From: Acidimicrobiia bacterium
GTDB lineage: Bacteria; Actinomycetota; Acidimicrobiia; Spongiisociales; SHLN01
Reading direction: 5' to 3'
DNA length: 13,307 nt
Assembly: GCA_004283105.1 (NCBI GenBank)
Contig: SHLN01000046.1
Span: 1-13,307 of the forward strand
Below are positions 6,771 through 13,293 of the stretch, piece after piece (the first letter of the stretch is position 1; each line of letters starts with the position of its first letter). The position numbers and the translations under genes were made by a program. The notes beneath the pieces were generated by a model. It ran no database searches, had not been told where the DNA came from, and was given only the letters and a program-made list of their open reading frames with translations.

Positions 6771-7444
6771 CGGAGCTGCGCACTCACTTCCACGACGAGT
6801 TGGAGCGGCTCGAGCATGACCTCGTCCTCATGGGCGAGCATGCCGGCCAGATGATCTCCGATTCTGTCGCAGCGCTCGTCGCGTCCGACTTCGAGGCGGC
6901 CCAAGGGGTCATCGATAAGGACGACGTCGTCGACGACCTCTATCTTGAAGTTCACCAGCGGTGGCTGGCGACCATGGCACTGCAAACGCCTGTTGCCATC
7001 GATCTCCGGCTCATGTCGGTCATCCTTCACGTCAACTCGCACCTGGAACGGATCGCCGATCTCGCCGTCACCATCGCCAAGATCACCGAGCTATCGCAAG
7101 GTCTCCCGCACGATCCGACAGTCATCAGTCATCTTCAAGAAATGGGCGACATGGTGGCCTCGATGGTTCGCACGGTCATGGAGGCGTTCACTTCCAGGGA
7201 CCTCGAGAGCGCATTAGAACTCCCGGAAATGGACCGGCCGGTCAACCGGCTCAATCGCAAGATGGTGCGCAAAGTGGTCAAGTTCGCCGAAGAGACCGAT
7301 CTCCTCGAGTGGGGTGTCCGCATGATGGTCGTCTCGCGAACCCTCGAGCGAGCCGGCGACAACGCGGTCGACGTTGCCGAGCAGATCGCCTTCCTGCTGA
7401 CCGGCGAATTCCGCGAGTTCACCGACGCCTCGCACCATGACTGA
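6767..7444 (+). CDS. phoU: Phosphate signalling regulator PhoU
   Basis: A 225-residue all-helical cytoplasmic protein linking PstSCAB activity to the kinase, keeping the Pho response off when phosphate is plentiful. The two PhoU repeats each show the metal-binding motif: E94-RIAD98 in the first half and E194-RAGDNAVD in the second. Length and helix pattern are standard. It overlaps pstB by 4 nt and the response regulator by 8 nt, so its dose is tied to both the transporter and the two-component system. A position between pstB and the two-component pair fits a role as go-between. Confidence 0.94.
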   Translation: MTELRTHFHDELERLEHDLVLMGEHAGQMISDSVAALVASDFEAAQGVIDKDDVVDDLYLEVHQRWLATMALQTPVAIDLRLMSVILHVNSHLERIADLAVTIAKITELSQGLPHDPTVISHLQEMGDMVASMVRTVMEAFTSRDLESALELPEMDRPVNRLNRKMVRKVVKFAEETDLLEWGVRMMVVSRTLERAGDNAVDVAEQIAFLLTGEFREFTDASHHD

Positions 7445-8135
7445 CGTGCGGGTCCTCGTCATCGAAGACGAGGAGCCGCTCGCAGATTCCATCAAGTACA
7501 ACCTGGAGCTGGAGGGATACGAGGTCGATGTAGCCCTCGGCGGCAACTCGGGGCTGCGCAAGTTCAAGGAGCAGGACCCGTCACTCGTGTTGCTCGACGT
7601 CATGCTGCCGGAGATCTCCGGGCTCGACTTGTGCCGGATGATGCGGGCCGATTCGGACGTGCCGATCATCATGATCACGGCCCGAGATTCAGAGGCCGAC
7701 AAGGTCACCGGTCTCGAGCTCGGAGCCGACGACTATGTGACCAAGCCGTTTTCCATGCGAGAGCTGCTTGCTCGTGTGCGCGCCAATCTCCGGCGGCACG
7801 AGATGGAGTCGGGCACTCCGAACCTCGACGAGGAGGTCCTTACCGGGGGACCCGTCAAGCTCGATGTCGGTCGGCACGAGGTGAGCGTCGATGGTGAGCC
7901 GGTGCAGCTGCGCCCGCGCGAATTCGAGCTCCTCGCCGCCTTTCTGCGCAACCGCGGAATGCTCATGACGCGTGATCGGCTCATCACCGAGGTGTGGGGA
8001 ATGGACTACTTCGGTGACACGAAAACGCTCGACGTCCACATCAAGCGGGTCCGCAAGAAGATCGAGCCGAACCCCAAAGCCCCGAGATACCTGATCACCG
8101 TGCGCGGTCTGGGCTACAAGTTCGTCGATGACTGA
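7437..8135 (+). CDS. regX3: OmpR-family response regulator, RegX3/PhoP-like
   Basis: A 232-residue DNA-binding regulator. Its receiver domain (about 4-117) has the acidic pocket E10/D11, phosphorylation site D54, switch T81 and K103. A winged-helix domain (about 135-230) contains LRPREFELLAAFLRN, the DTKTLDVHIKRVRKKIE recognition region and the VRGLGYKF wing. The stretches TARDSE, LELGADDYVTKP and GDTKTLDVH closely resemble mycobacterial RegX3, which controls phosphate-starvation genes. It probably binds the repeats at 2224-2245. It starts inside the end of phoU (sequence ATGACTGA), and the kinase starts inside its own end with the same eight bases. The family is certain; the name RegX3 rather than PhoP or PhoB rests on recalled similarity. 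Confidence 0.9.
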   Translation: MTDVRVLVIEDEEPLADSIKYNLELEGYEVDVALGGNSGLRKFKEQDPSLVLLDVMLPEISGLDLCRMMRADSDVPIIMITARDSEADKVTGLELGADDYVTKPFSMRELLARVRANLRRHEMESGTPNLDEEVLTGGPVKLDVGRHEVSVDGEPVQLRPREFELLAAFLRNRGMLMTRDRLITEVWGMDYFGDTKTLDVHIKRVRKKIEPNPKAPRYLITVRGLGYKFVDD

Positions 8136-9120
8136 TACCGCTCCCGATACAGAGGCACTCCTCGGCGCCCTGCCCGACGGCGTGCTCCTCGTACGCGACG
8201 GACGGGTGGTGTACCGGAACCCCGCCTCAGCGAAGCTCCTCGGGGCACCGTTGCCCGACGTGCTCGAGCGCCTCAAGCCGAGTGCGCTCATCGATCTCGT
8301 CGAGCGGGCTGCGGACGGTCCGGTTGAGAAGGTCTTTCAGCGGGAGAGCCCGCCGCGGTGGATCGAGGCCGGTGCGAGGCCACTCGATGGAAACGGCGTC
8401 ATGGTGGTGGTGCGCGACGTGACCGATCGGCGAAAAGTCGAAGAGATGCGGCGCGACTTCGTGGCCGACGCCTCTCATGAGCTCAAGACGCCGGTGGCTT
8501 CGATTCAAGCTGCCGCCGAGACGCTCGTGCGGGCGATTGAGGATGACCCCGAAGCGGCTCAGCGGTTCGCTCGCCAGGTGCACGCCACCTCTGTGCGGCT
8601 CTCGCAGATGGTGAAGGACCTGCTCGACCTTTCACGTGTCGAGTCGGAAGTGCCCGAGTTCCAGGACGTGAACCTTGCCCGGCTGGCGGCGAAAGAAGTT
8701 GATCGCGTGGGTGACCGGGCCGCCGTCGCCGGCATCGACCTGACTCTCGACGTTGCACGGATCATCGTCCGCGCCAACCGCAAGGACGTCCGGCTGGCGG
8801 TCAGAAACCTGCTCGACAATGCGCTCGCCTACACGCCCGCCGGTGGCAGAGTGACCGTTTCAACCAAGCTGGCCGGGAGCATGGCAGTGATCGCCGTTTC
8901 AGACACCGGGATCGGCGTTCCCCGACGCGACGGCGATCGCATCTTCGAGCGGTTCTACCGGGTCGACGATGCTCGAACGCGTGACACCGGAGGGACCGGC
9001 CTCGGCTTGGCCATCGTCCGCCATGTGGCCGAACAGCACGGCGGGTCGGTCGAGGTGGAGAGCGAACTCGGCGCCGGATCTACGTTCACGATCCGGCTGC
9101 CGCTCAGGGATCCGAAATAG
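8128..9120 (+). CDS. senX3: Soluble PAS-containing sensor histidine kinase, SenX3/PhoR-like
   Basis: A 330-residue kinase expected to phosphorylate the adjacent regulator. Residues 8-100 form a PAS-like domain (LPDGVLLVRDGRVVYRNPAS, ending VVVRDVTDR). The HisKA region has the H-box DASHELKTP with phospho-acceptor H117. The ATPase has the N-box around N227/N231, G1 DTGIG (259-263), F-box IFERFYR (272-278) and G2 GGTGLGL (288-294). All catalytic motifs are intact. No hydrophobic membrane segment exists anywhere, whereas mycobacterial SenX3 and E. coli PhoR are membrane-anchored; the protein starts almost at its PAS domain. The 8-nt overlap with the regulator and the lack of a good start further upstream in frame argue that this is its true N-terminus. 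Signal input presumably comes through PhoU/Pst or the PAS pocket. Confidence 0.9.
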   Translation: MTDTAPDTEALLGALPDGVLLVRDGRVVYRNPASAKLLGAPLPDVLERLKPSALIDLVERAADGPVEKVFQRESPPRWIEAGARPLDGNGVMVVVRDVTDRRKVEEMRRDFVADASHELKTPVASIQAAAETLVRAIEDDPEAAQRFARQVHATSVRLSQMVKDLLDLSRVESEVPEFQDVNLARLAAKEVDRVGDRAAVAGIDLTLDVARIIVRANRKDVRLAVRNLLDNALAYTPAGGRVTVSTKLAGSMAVIAVSDTGIGVPRRDGDRIFERFYRVDDARTRDTGGTGLGLAIVRHVAEQHGGSVEVESELGAGSTFTIRLPLRDPK

Positions 9121-9125
9121 GGGAA

Positions 9126-9135
9126 CTCCGCGGAG
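9126..9135. promoter_or_regulatory. Perfect palindrome after the kinase gene
   Basis: CTCCGCGGAG is a perfect 10-bp palindrome 5 nt after the kinase stop. It has no loop and no T-run, so it is not a terminator; it could be an operator for the BON-LysM gene or chance in GC-rich DNA. No convincing terminator separates the pho operon from the next gene. Confidence 0.25.
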
Positions 9136-9156
9136 GGCTCGTGTGTCCTAGCTGGG

Positions 9157-9178
9157 TAGGATCGAAAAACCCAAGGAG
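9157..9178 (+). promoter_or_regulatory. Possible -10 and ribosome-binding site of the BON-LysM gene
   Basis: TAGGAT (9157-9162) fits a -10 element and is followed by AAGGAG (9173-9178), 11 nt before the ATG. The -10 also forms the right arm of a small hairpin (TCCTA 9146-9150, TAGGA 9157-9161). No convincing -35 is present. If used, this promoter would give a short leader and expression independent of the pho operon. Confidence 0.4.
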
Positions 9179-9189
9179 AAGGGAAACCA

Positions 9190-9849
9190 ATGGGTCTGTT
9201 TGACTTCGTCAAGAATGCAGGAGCCAAGATCGGGATCGGCAAATCAACGTCCGAAGAAGCGCAGGAGGCCGCCGACAAGGCTGCCGCTGCCGCCGCCGCA
9301 CGCGCCAAGGGTGCTGCCGCCGCCGCCGACCGCAAGGAAGCCGCCGAGAAGAAAGAGCACGTAGCCGAGGTCAAGAAGAGCTTCGAGCTCGAGCGGCACG
9401 TCAAGAGCATGGGCTTCGAGGTCGACGATCTCGACATCCAGTTCGATGATGGCAAGGCCACTGTGACCGGCGCGGTCGATGACGAGGCCACCCGCGAGCG
9501 GGTCGTCCTCACCATCGGCAACACCGAAGGTGTCGGCCAGGTCGACGATCAAATGCGAGTGAAGACCCGGGGTGAAGTGTTCGCCGATGAACAGCGCGAG
9601 AAGGCCCGGCTCGAGGCCATCGAGAAGGCCAAGTCGAAGTTCTACACCGTTGTGTCGGGCGACTCGCTCTCCAAGATCGCCAAGGAGTTCTACGGCGATG
9701 CGATGAAGTACCCGGAGATCTTCGAGGCCAACAAGCCGATGCTGAAGGATCCGGATCTCATCTACCCCGGGCAGGTGCTGCGCATCCCCGCCCTCGGTGG
9801 ATCAGATGACTCAGGTGGCGCCAGCCGCGAACTGAAGGGCATGGAGTAG
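9190..9849 (+). CDS. kbp: BON-LysM protein, Kbp/YgaU family
   Basis: The N-terminus MGLFDFVKNAGAK, the BON domain (about 65-125, with DGKATVTGAV and VGQVDDQ) and the C-terminal LysM domain (about 151-200, with FYTVVSGDSLSKIAKEFYG, IFEANKPML and YPGQVLRIP) follow E. coli Kbp (YgaU) closely. That protein is a 149-residue cytoplasmic potassium-binding sensor. There is no signal peptide, consistent with a cytoplasmic location despite the LysM domain. This version has 219 residues: an Ala/Lys/Glu-rich helical stretch (about 22-66) is inserted before BON, a charged helix (about 127-149) links BON to LysM, and a short Gly/Ser tail follows. The start has AAGGAG 11 nt upstream. It follows the kinase gene on the same strand after 69 nt and ends before a strong terminator. 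Potassium binding is by homology only. Confidence 0.88.
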   Translation: MGLFDFVKNAGAKIGIGKSTSEEAQEAADKAAAAAAARAKGAAAAADRKEAAEKKEHVAEVKKSFELERHVKSMGFEVDDLDIQFDDGKATVTGAVDDEATRERVVLTIGNTEGVGQVDDQMRVKTRGEVFADEQREKARLEAIEKAKSKFYTVVSGDSLSKIAKEFYGDAMKYPEIFEANKPMLKDPDLIYPGQVLRIPALGGSDDSGGASRELKGME

Positions 9850-9851
9850 CA

Positions 9852-9886
9852 ATCGGCCATCGGCAATCGGCCATCGGCCGTCGGCC
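9852..9886. repeat. Heptanucleotide tandem array, left of terminator
   Basis: Five in-register 7-nt units: ATCGGCC (three times), ATCGGCA once and GTCGGCC once. The array begins 2 nt after the BON-LysM stop codon. The unit sequence differs from that at 1231-1286, but the 7-nt period is exact and variation is by substitution only. Confidence 0.85.
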
Positions 9887-9899
9887 AGAACGTCGAACG

Positions 9900-9927
9900 A
9901 AAACGGGACCCATTCGGGTCCCGTTTT
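9900..9927. terminator. Bidirectional intrinsic terminator between convergent genes
   Basis: A perfect 12-bp stem: AAAACGGGACCC (9900-9911) pairs with GGGTCCCGTTTT (9916-9927) around an ATTC loop. The stem ends in A4 on one side and T4 on the other, so it can work on both strands. It should end the plus-strand BON-LysM transcript and the minus-strand lipoprotein transcript, which converge here. Confidence 0.92.
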
Positions 9928-9935
9928 CTGATGCC

Positions 9936-9963
9936 GTTGACTGTTGACCGTCGACCGCCGACT
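9936..9963. repeat. Heptanucleotide tandem array, right of terminator
   Basis: Four in-register 7-nt units: GTTGACT, GTTGACC, GTCGACC and GCCGACT, each a one- or two-base step from its neighbour. The last base overlaps the stop codon of the minus-strand lipoprotein gene. With the array at 9852-9886 it brackets the bidirectional terminator. Confidence 0.75.
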
Positions 9964-10895
9964 TAGGGAGTGAGCCACACCGGATGCTCCACGAGGTGCA
10001 GCTGGCTCCCGTCCTTGGCCGACTCCTCCCACATCATCAGCGCTCCCAGTTGGGGGGTGTCGACCGTGTACGGGATGGCGAACTGGAAGGTTCCCCAATC
10101 GGGTCCGCCGGTACTTGCCATCGTGAAGCCTTCAGCGAGCGGCAGGCCGTCGTTGTCGTAGAGGGCCCATTCCGCAGCGGCCTCGAACACCCTTGCAATG
10201 CCCCTGACCACGAGCGGGCTCTCCGTTTGGGCAAACCAGGCGGGCGAGTCGATGAGGATGTCCGCGACGAGGCCGGCGCCGAGGAATGAATCGCGGGTGA
10301 GGGACGGAGTCACCTCCATTCCATGGCTCCCGTAGAACTCGACTTGTACGCCGTCGATGAGGAGAACGACCTCATCGACGGTCGGGAATTGGGTGAGGGT
10401 GAACACAAGCTGGGCCAGGACCGCCATTTCGCCGAACGTACCGCCGACATTCTCAATCTCGGCGGATAGGTCGACCCGGGCAACCCCAGCGGCGACGGTC
10501 AATCCGAGCAGCTGGGTGCCGTCGGGCAGTCCGCCGCTGATGGCCGGTGTGCCCGCTTGTTCGGCGGCGGTCGGCCCATCGATGAGTGCGGCGATGGCCG
10601 CCCGGCCGACGGCGGTGGTCGGTTCGATCGTGCGGGTGACCGGTCTAATGAACGGTCCACCCTCGCCCGTCACCTCGTCGACGAGGAAGTAGGCAGAGAC
10701 GTACTGATCGGGCGCCGGCACGGTGGTGGTGGTCGGCGGCGGAGTTGTTGTCGTCGTCGTGGCAGGGGCCGTCGTAGTGGTAGTCGTCGATGGCGCCGTG
10801 GTGCTCGTCGGGTCGGCGCTGCCGTTCGATTCGCCGCAGGCGGCGGCCACCAGCGCCACCACGATGAGGAGGATTCCGAGACGTCTTGTACTCAT
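9963..10895 (-). CDS. Lipoprotein with GerMN and Gmad2 domains
   Basis: 310 residues. A signal peptide (MSTRRLGILLIVVALVAAA) ends at lipobox cysteine C20, and a Thr/Pro-rich linker (about 28-60) acts as a wall-spanning stalk. A GerMN domain follows at about 64-187 (LPDGTQLLGLTVAAGVARVD, TVDEVVLLIDGVQVEF), then a Gmad2 immunoglobulin-like domain at about 212-306 (ILIDSPAWFAQTESPLVVRG, GTFQFAIPY). GerMN was named from Bacillus GerM, but both domains are common in surface lipoproteins of non-sporulating actinobacteria and clostridia-like bacteria, so no spore role is implied. It probably acts at the cell envelope; binding partner unknown. The start has AAAGGA 6 nt upstream on the minus strand. 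The gene is monocistronic: divergent from the M16 peptidase and convergent with the BON-LysM gene. It is not LpqB, which has a beta-propeller after its GerMN domain. Confidence 0.87.
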   Translation of the reverse strand: MSTRRLGILLIVVALVAAACGESNGSADPTSTTAPSTTTTTTAPATTTTTTPPPTTTTVPAPDQYVSAYFLVDEVTGEGGPFIRPVTRTIEPTTAVGRAAIAALIDGPTAAEQAGTPAISGGLPDGTQLLGLTVAAGVARVDLSAEIENVGGTFGEMAVLAQLVFTLTQFPTVDEVVLLIDGVQVEFYGSHGMEVTPSLTRDSFLGAGLVADILIDSPAWFAQTESPLVVRGIARVFEAAAEWALYDNDGLPLAEGFTMASTGGPDWGTFQFAIPYTVDTPQLGALMMWEESAKDGSQLHLVEHPVWLTP

Positions 10896-10943
10896 GTTCG
10901 ATCCTTTGTGTTCAACTGTATGGCGCCGCCGTGCCCGGAGCCG

Positions 10944-10957
10944 GGTGACGCTTCACC
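10944..10957. promoter_or_regulatory. Small inverted repeat in divergent promoter region
   Basis: GGTGA and TCACC are perfect 5-bp arms around CGCT, midway between the divergent lipoprotein and M16 peptidase genes. It could be an operator; the arms are short enough for chance. Confidence 0.25.
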
Positions 10958-10989
10958 GATATGACGCACGCGAGGCGACGCATCGTTCC

Positions 10990-10995
10990 TAACAT
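10990..10995 (+). promoter_or_regulatory. Possible -10 element of the M16 peptidase gene
   Basis: TAACAT fits TANNNT and ends 10 nt before the ATG at 11006. No Shine-Dalgarno precedes that ATG, so a leaderless or nearly leaderless transcript, common in actinobacteria, is plausible. If correct, the more upstream ATG at 10961 cannot be used. Confidence 0.4.
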
Positions 10996-11005
10996 CGGAC
11001 GACTC

Positions 11006-12256
11006 ATGCACTACCAACTCTCGACTCTTTCCAACGGCCTCCGGGTCATTACCGACTCCATGCCGGACGTCAGGTCTGTCGCGCTCGGCGTGTGGGCCGA
11101 CGCCGGCACTCGCGACGAGCTCCCTAACGAGGCGGGAGCGGCCCACTTCCTCGAGCACCTCCTCTTCAAGGGGAGCGAACGGCTATCGGCCCAGCAGATC
11201 GCCGAAGCGTTCGACGCGGTGGGCGGTCGCAGCAATGCCTTCACGAGCAAAGAGCAGACGTGCTACTGGGCCCGGCTGCGCGACGAAGACCTCCCGCTCG
11301 GCATCGACATCCTGGCCGAAATGGTGCGCAGACCCGCCTTCCGTCAGCACGAGATCGACTCAGAGAAGCATGTCGTCCTTGAAGAAATCAACATGAACGA
11401 GGACGACCCCACCGATGTTGCCTATGAGGAGTTCGTGCGGGCCCTCTGGCAGGGTCATGCCCTCGAGCGGCCGGTCCTGGGGACGAAATCCTCCATCACC
11501 GACATGACCCGCGCCGATATCCACGGCTTCTGGTCCCGGCGGTATCACGCCGCCGCCACGGTGGTTGCAGTAGCCGGCCGCCTCGACCACGCGACGCTCG
11601 TCGAGATGGCCGAAGAGCATTTCGGGGACTGGCATGCCGACGAGTCCTCACACGACCATGCGGCGGCAACCTTTCAGCCCCGGGTAGGCGTCCGTCATCG
11701 AGACACCGAGCAGACCCACCTCATCATCGGGGGAGAGGGACTCAAGCGGGGAGACGACCGGCGATTCGCCTTCGGGCTTCTCAACCACGTCATGGGCGGT
11801 GGCATGTCCTCCCGGCTATTTCGAGAGATCCGCGAGCAGCGCGGCCTCGCCTACGCCGTGTACAGCTTCAAGTTCCCGTATGCCGACTCGGGTGGCTACG
11901 GCGTCTACGTAGGAACGACTCCTTCTCAGACCGAACAGGTCCTTCACCTGATCGGCGACGAGTTCAAGAAGCTCATCGCCGATGGCATCAGCGTGGGCGA
12001 GCTGGAGCGAGCCAAGGGTCATGTGCAAGGGAGTCTTGCCCTGAGTGAAGAGGACCCCAATAGCCGCATGATCCGCCTCGGCCGGGATGAGATCGCCGGG
12101 CTCGAGCATCTCAGCCTCGACGAAACCCTCGCCCGGTACGACGAGGTCACCCTCGACGATGTCCATGGGGTGGCGACGGAACTCCTGAGCGGTCCCAAGG
12201 TCATCGGCGCCACCGGCCCGCATGAGGCCGCCTCACTCGAGCCGTTCGTGGCATGA
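11006..12256 (+). CDS. M16 family zinc peptidase (pitrilysin/processing-peptidase type)
   Basis: A 416-residue cytoplasmic metallopeptidase of the small single-chain M16B type. The inverted zinc motif HFLEH is at 47-51, and the third ligand E127 (in VLEEINM) falls exactly 76 residues later, as in the family. The C-terminal half has the conserved GGGMSSRLFREIREQRGLAY (positions about 258-277), which marks the second, catalytically inactive M16 domain. The ATG at 11006 starts right at the usual N-terminus (YQLSTLSNGLRV); the ATG at 10961 would add 15 residues rich in Arg. Its stop overlaps dapB by 4 nt (ATGA). Actinobacterial M16 genes (PepR-like) often lie between pnp and dapB; pnp is absent upstream here. 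Its substrate is unknown. Confidence 0.92.
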   Translation: MHYQLSTLSNGLRVITDSMPDVRSVALGVWADAGTRDELPNEAGAAHFLEHLLFKGSERLSAQQIAEAFDAVGGRSNAFTSKEQTCYWARLRDEDLPLGIDILAEMVRRPAFRQHEIDSEKHVVLEEINMNEDDPTDVAYEEFVRALWQGHALERPVLGTKSSITDMTRADIHGFWSRRYHAAATVVAVAGRLDHATLVEMAEEHFGDWHADESSHDHAAATFQPRVGVRHRDTEQTHLIIGGEGLKRGDDRRFAFGLLNHVMGGGMSSRLFREIREQRGLAYAVYSFKFPYADSGGYGVYVGTTPSQTEQVLHLIGDEFKKLIADGISVGELERAKGHVQGSLALSEEDPNSRMIRLGRDEIAGLEHLSLDETLARYDEVTLDDVHGVATELLSGPKVIGATGPHEAASLEPFVA

Positions 12257-12981
12257 CCCGGGTCATCGTCTCCGGAGCGGCAGGCAGCATGGGGTCGATG
12301 GTGTGCGCCGCTCTCGAAGCAGAAGGAGACCTGGAACTGGTGGGTCGCTACGACCCGGCCGGTGGCCTGATTGCCGATCCGGCCGACCTTCCCGAGGCCG
12401 ATGTGGTGGTCGAGTTCACCAACCCCGATGTCGTCATGGCGAATCTGGGACAGTGGCGTGAGCGAGGCTGGCATGCGGTCGTCGGCACGTCTGGCTTCAC
12501 TACAGATCGAATCACCGAGGTCGAGGCCCTCTTCGGGGCGGGACCGCCTAACTGCCTCATCGTGCCCAACTTCTCGCTCGGGGCGGTGCTGGCGATGCGC
12601 TTTGCCGCCGAGGCGGCTCCCCATTTCTCGGCGGCCGAGATCATCGAGCTCCATCACGACGGGAAGGCAGACGCACCCTCCGGGACGGCAATCGCCACGG
12701 CTGCCCGGATTGCCGACGCCGCCTCGCAATCCCGTACGGCAGACTCGACGGAGCTCCTGCCGGGTGCCCGCGGTGCCTCGGTGGACGGCGTTCCCGTTCA
12801 TTCGGTTCGCCTGTCCGGATTGGTGGCCCATCAGGAGGTCATCCTCGGAGGTACCGGCGAGACGCTCACGATCCGCCATGACACGACCGAGCGGCGGTCC
12901 TTCCTTCCGGGAGTGCTGCTCGGCATCCGACGGGTACACGAGTTGCCCGGTGTCACCGTTGGGCTCGAATCTCTGCTGTGA
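12253..12981 (+). CDS. dapB: 4-hydroxy-tetrahydrodipicolinate reductase
   Basis: DapB makes tetrahydrodipicolinate with NAD(P)H in the lysine and diaminopimelate pathway, which also feeds peptidoglycan synthesis. The N-terminal Rossmann motif is GAAGSMG (8-14). The active site is ELHHDGKADAPSGTA (132-146), with H134/H135, K138 and the DAPSGT substrate loop. VVGTSGF (76-82) and PNFSLG (105-110) are further family marks. At 242 residues it is normal for actinobacterial DapB. It overlaps the M16 gene (ATGA) and the DUF1992 gene (GTGA), so the three form one translationally coupled unit. No other dap gene is in the window. Confidence 0.96.
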   Translation: MTRVIVSGAAGSMGSMVCAALEAEGDLELVGRYDPAGGLIADPADLPEADVVVEFTNPDVVMANLGQWRERGWHAVVGTSGFTTDRITEVEALFGAGPPNCLIVPNFSLGAVLAMRFAAEAAPHFSAAEIIELHHDGKADAPSGTAIATAARIADAASQSRTADSTELLPGARGASVDGVPVHSVRLSGLVAHQEVILGGTGETLTIRHDTTERRSFLPGVLLGIRRVHELPGVTVGLESLL

Positions 12982-13217
12982 CGCAGCCGGAGGCGGATGC
13001 CGAAGACTTTCGACCCGGTGAGTCGATCGTCGAGCGCCGGATCCGCCTCGCCGCTGAACGGGGTGAGTTCTCCAATCTGCCGGGCGAGGGGGCGCCCATC
13101 GAGGGTCTCGACGACACGTACGATCCGCTCTGGTGGGTGAAGCGCTGGGCGGAGCGAGAAGGCGTGACCGCCGCCGAAGTGGCCCGCCTCATCAACGACT
13201 GGAAGAAGCGCGACTGA
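12978..13217 (+). CDS. DUF1992 (DnaJ-C28-like) small protein
   Basis: 79 residues, no membrane segment or signal peptide. The stretch SIVERRIRLAAERGEFSNLP, followed by GEGAPIEGLDD and then DPLWWVKRW, matches the DUF1992 pattern (the domain shared with DnaJ homologue subfamily C member 28): a helix, the GEFxNLPGxGxP turn, then an aromatic segment. The J-domain itself is absent, as is usual in bacterial members. Its molecular role is unknown. The GTG start overlaps the dapB stop by 4 nt. Its stop codon lies in the left arm of the terminator hairpin. Short length lowers certainty slightly, but the motif and coupled position support a real gene. Confidence 0.85.
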   Translation: MTQPEADAEDFRPGESIVERRIRLAAERGEFSNLPGEGAPIEGLDDTYDPLWWVKRWAEREGVTAAEVARLINDWKKRD

Positions 13218-13241
13218 GCCCCGCTGTGGGACGGGGCTCAG
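13214..13241 (+). terminator. Hairpin overlapping the last stop codon of the dapB operon
   Basis: A perfect 10-bp stem, CTGAGCCCCG (13214-13223) with CGGGGCTCAG (13232-13241), encloses an 8-nt loop. The TGA stop of the DUF1992 gene is part of the left arm. No T-tract follows, as is frequent for actinobacterial terminators, so its efficiency is uncertain. Confidence 0.65.
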
Positions 13242-13293
13242 CCTGGGAATCATCCTCACCTAGCAGTGGGGGATTCCGGAGCTGACACTATCA

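Noticed and set aside
9963..10895. Spore germination role for the GerMN/Gmad2 lipoprotein
   Set aside because: The domains are widespread in surface lipoproteins of non-sporulating bacteria, and nothing else in the window concerns sporulation.
10723..10992. Val-rich plus-strand frame opposite the lipoprotein's Thr linker
   Set aside because: It is the antisense reading of Thr (ACG/ACC) codons; low-complexity and without a ribosome-binding site.
10961..11005. Earlier ATG for the M16 peptidase
   Set aside because: It adds an Arg-rich stretch before the normal family N-terminus, and a -10-like TAACAT lies between the two ATGs. Not fully excluded.
13246..13277. Inverted repeat GGAATC/GATTCC near the right edge
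   Set aside because: Six-base arms with a 20-nt loop are expected by chance.
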